Shown here: piece by piece, positions 5,751 through 7,627 of the stretch
Position numbering within the stretch: the first letter of the stretch is position 1
Layout of the letters: each line of letters starts with the position of its first letter
NCBI GenBank assembly: GCA_030460725.1
Contig: JAKECL010000072.1
Coordinates: 1 to 7,627, forward strand
DNA length: 7,627 nt
Direction: 5' to 3'
Origin: Propionibacterium sp.
GTDB taxonomy: Bacteria > Actinomycetota > Actinomycetes > Actinomycetales > Actinomycetaceae
Translations under genes and position numbers: made by a program
The notes under the pieces: model-generated
The model's input: only the letters and a program-made list of their open reading frames with translations
Databases searched by the model: none
Told to the model about the DNA's origin: nothing

Positions 5751-5765
5751 GGTGACGGAGTCACC
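5751..5765 (-). terminator. Hairpin across the dnaE2 stop codon
   Basis: GGTGAC and GTCACC form a perfect six-base-pair stem with a 3-nt loop that contains part of the dnaE2 stop region (TGA at 5763-5761). It may help end transcription of either convergent gene, but there is no T-tract and the stem is short. Confidence 0.25.
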
Positions 5766-7627
5766 GGAAGTCCCGTGACCGCACCGACACCGGCAGGCCT
5801 ACCTCCTCCAGGCGATGTGCCACGACATTGACCACACCATCGGCCCGCTCCAACCTCCCGCGCACCACCAGTGCCTGGGCAGTCGTGGCCACGCGCCGGT
5901 GCCTGGCCCACAGGCCCTTCGAACAGGTGATGTTCGCCAACCCGGTCTCATCCTCCAGGGACAGGAAGGTCACCCCGCGCGCAGTGTGGGGACGCTGACG
6001 ATGGGTGACGACACCTGCCACGGAGATCACCTCCCCGCCCTCGTGGATGCCCAGTTCCCCACAGGGAAGGATCCCCTGTTCCCGCAACCACGGCCTGGCC
6101 AGGGCAAAGGGATGCTCCCCCGTGGTCAGGCCGGTGGAACGGTAGTCCTCACGCAGAGTCTCCAGGGCGTCCATCTTCCCCAGGTCCGGGGCACTGACCC
6201 CGACCTCGGTGCCGGGCAGATAGGGCTGGTACCAGTCCCCCTGGCCCACCGCGCCTGCGGCCCAGATCGTCTCGCGGCGCGTGACCCCCAGACTCACCGT
6301 CGCCCCCGCACGCCCCAGCGCCTCCACATCTCCCACCGACAGGTGGGCGCGGTGGGCCAGGTCAGCCAGGTCCAGGAATGCCCCGCCCTGCTCCCTGGCC
6401 TCCACGATGCGCTGCGCCGCAGTGCCCAGTCCCCGCACCGACTCAAGCCCCAGCCTCACCTGCCTCTCCGGGTGGACATCGAGTTCCACGTCGCCTGCGG
6501 GCAGGTCCGACTCCTCCTGCCCCAGGTCCCAGTTCTGCGCCACCCGCCCGTGAGGAGCGCGGGTGTCGCCCTCGTGGGCGTCCGCGGCCGGGCGGGATCC
6601 GCACGGACGCACGCAGGACCCCACCTGTGAGTCCTGCACATCGGGGCCCACCACCCCCACCCCGTGGCGGCGCGCGTCCTGGACCAGGGTGGCGGGTGAG
6701 TAGAAGCCCATGGGTTGGGAGGCCAGCAGGGCCGCATAGAAGTGCTCGGGGTGGTGGACCTTCAGCCAGGCGGAGGCGTAGACGATGTGGGCGAAGGAGA
6801 AGGCGTGGGACTCGGGGAAACCGAAGTCGGCGAAGCCCTTGAGCTGGTCGAAGACCTGGGCCGCGACCTCCTGGGGGATGCCGCGCTGCGCCATGCCCTC
6901 GAAGAGGTCGGGACGCAGCGCCTCCATGCGCTCCGGTGAGCGTTTGGACCCGATGGCGCGCCGCAGTTCATCGGCCTTGGCCAGGTCGAAGCCCGCCGCA
7001 TCCACCGCGATCTGCATGAGTTGCTCCTGGAAGAGGGGCACCCCCATGGTCTTCTCCAGAGCCGGTCGCAGCAGGTCATGAACGTAGCTGATCTTCTCCC
7101 GCCCACGCCGCCTGCGCAGATAGGGGTTGACCGCCTGGCCCTGGATGGGGCCGGGGCGGATCAGCGCCACCTCCACGACGATGTCGTAGAACACCCGCGG
7201 GCGCAGGCGCGGCAGGGTGTTCATCTGGGCGCGGGACTCCACCTGGAAGACGCCGACGGTGTCGGCCGCACACAGCAGGTCGTAGACCCGGGGATCTTCC
7301 TCGGGCAGATTGTGCAGGCCGGGGGCGCACCCGTCGCGCCCCCGCACCCCCTGCCCGCCGAGCCAGTCGAAGGCATGGCGCAGCGCCGTGAGCATGCCCA
7401 GGCCCAGGAGGTCGAACTTCACCAGGCCGGCATCGGCGCAGTCCTCCTTGTCCCACTGCAGCACCGTGCGGTTCTCCTTCGCCGCCCACACCACCGGGCA
7501 GACCTCACTGACGGGGGTGTCGGTGAGCACCATGCCCCCGGGGTGGATACCCATGTGGCGGGGCAGTTTCTGCAGTGCCACCGCCGCCTCACGCACGTTC
7601 TCCGGGATACCGTCGTCGGCGCCGCCC
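5761..7627 (-). CDS. dnaE2: Error-prone DNA polymerase DnaE2 (N-terminus off the right edge)
   Basis: The minus-strand frame is open from the window edge to the TGA at 5763-5761, giving 621 residues of the C-terminal part of a C-family polymerase; the PHP domain and first catalytic aspartates lie outside. Numbering from the edge, GIHPGGMVL (26-34) and TVLQWDKEDC (54-63) precede LVKFDLLGLGML (68-79), whose Asp72 corresponds to the third catalytic aspartate. Fingers and little-finger motifs include GVFQVESRAQM (125-135), IRPGPIQG (156-163) and FADFGFPESHAFSFAH (265-280). SQPMGFYSPATLV (303-315) and the ending SRDFR favour DnaE2 over the replicative DnaE1. A helix-hairpin-helix region (about 391-440) and an OB fold (about 533-600) follow. 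DnaE2 carries out SOS-induced translesion synthesis, in known systems with ImuA'/ImuB, neither of which is in this window. An extra segment of about 40-50 residues lies between DVQDS and the VRLGLESVRGLG motif. Confidence 0.93.
   Translation of the reverse strand, partial: GGADDGIPENVREAAVALQKLPRHMGIHPGGMVLTDTPVSEVCPVVWAAKENRTVLQWDKEDCADAGLVKFDLLGLGMLTALRHAFDWLGGQGVRGRDGCAPGLHNLPEEDPRVYDLLCAADTVGVFQVESRAQMNTLPRLRPRVFYDIVVEVALIRPGPIQGQAVNPYLRRRRGREKISYVHDLLRPALEKTMGVPLFQEQLMQIAVDAAGFDLAKADELRRAIGSKRSPERMEALRPDLFEGMAQRGIPQEVAAQVFDQLKGFADFGFPESHAFSFAHIVYASAWLKVHHPEHFYAALLASQPMGFYSPATLVQDARRHGVGVVGPDVQDSQVGSCVRPCGSRPAADAHEGDTRAPHGRVAQNWDLGQEESDLPAGDVELDVHPERQVRLGLESVRGLGTAAQRIVEAREQGGAFLDLADLAHRAHLSVGDVEALGRAGATVSLGVTRRETIWAAGAVGQGDWYQPYLPGTEVGVSAPDLGKMDALETLREDYRSTGLTTGEHPFALARPWLREQGILPCGELGIHEGGEVISVAGVVTHRQRPHTARGVTFLSLEDETGLANITCSKGLWARHRRVATTAQALVVRGRLERADGVVNVVAHRLEEVGLPVSVRSRDFR
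6589..6605. repeat. Copy 2 of the 17-bp direct repeat, inside dnaE2
   Basis: CGGGCGGGATCCGCACG matches 869-885 exactly. Here it sits between perfect seven-base inverted arms GCGTCCG (6578-6584) and CGGACGC (6604-6610), inside the segment of dnaE2 that looks inserted compared with the family (about 6472-6627). Confidence 0.6.

Noticed and set aside
5042..5911. A 289-codon minus-strand open frame across the end of the PKD-like gene and the dnaE2 end
   Set aside because: It overlaps two well-supported genes and has Gly/Arg-rich shadow composition.
1..7627. tRNA or rRNA genes, CRISPR arrays, insertion sequences, toxin-antitoxin pairs
   Set aside because: None were seen on either strand: no regularly spaced repeats, no transposase or integrase motifs, and no cloverleaf-like segment with a T-loop motif was noticed by eye.

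Overview
The window is high-GC actinobacterial DNA: hand-counted sample lines run about 67-77% G+C, starts include GTG, and five of the six genes whose stop lies inside the window or at its edge use TGA or run off the end. The gene families (a DUF3000 protein next to an actinobacterial RNase D, DnaE2, a FemAB-type transferase and DUF6318 lipoproteins) point to Actinomycetales, most likely Actinomycetaceae such as Actinomyces or Schaalia. The genus is an inference from family recall, not a database result.

Layout. (1) 1-819, minus strand: the N-terminal 273 residues of a FemA/FemB/FemX-type peptidoglycan cross-bridge aminoacyltransferase, running off the left edge. (2) 820-1058: a divergent regulatory region with a nested inverted repeat upstream of the transferase. 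(3) 1059-2891, plus strand: a two-gene operon, DUF3000 followed 3 nt later by ribonuclease D. (4) 3140-5638, plus strand: two paralogous DUF6318-type lipoproteins (3140-3895 and 4123-4803). The second overlaps by 17 nt a secreted PKD-like protein (4787-5638). (5) 5761-7627, minus strand and convergent: the C-terminal 621 residues of the error-prone polymerase DnaE2, running off the right edge. All four gaps between genes are under 300 bp.

Housekeeping parts (cell-wall bridge formation, RNA processing, SOS mutagenesis polymerase) flank a small cell-surface island at 3140-5638. The most unusual region is inside that island. From about 4480 to 4985 the G+C falls to about 53% (254 of 480 bases counted over 4501-4980), with codons rare in the rest of the window (AGA, ATA, TTA, AAA) and the only TAG stop. 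This block begins inside one gene, just after a 21-nt stretch identical between the two lipoprotein paralogs, and ends inside the next gene. It looks like a mosaic replacement of the C-terminal half of a surface lipoprotein plus the N-terminal third of its coupled partner.

Other points of interest: three genes appear to have leaderless starts (a TANNNT box 6-7 nt before the start codon and no Shine-Dalgarno). A 17-bp sequence occurs twice, once upstream of the FemAB gene and once inside an apparent insertion in DnaE2, each time within a dyad.
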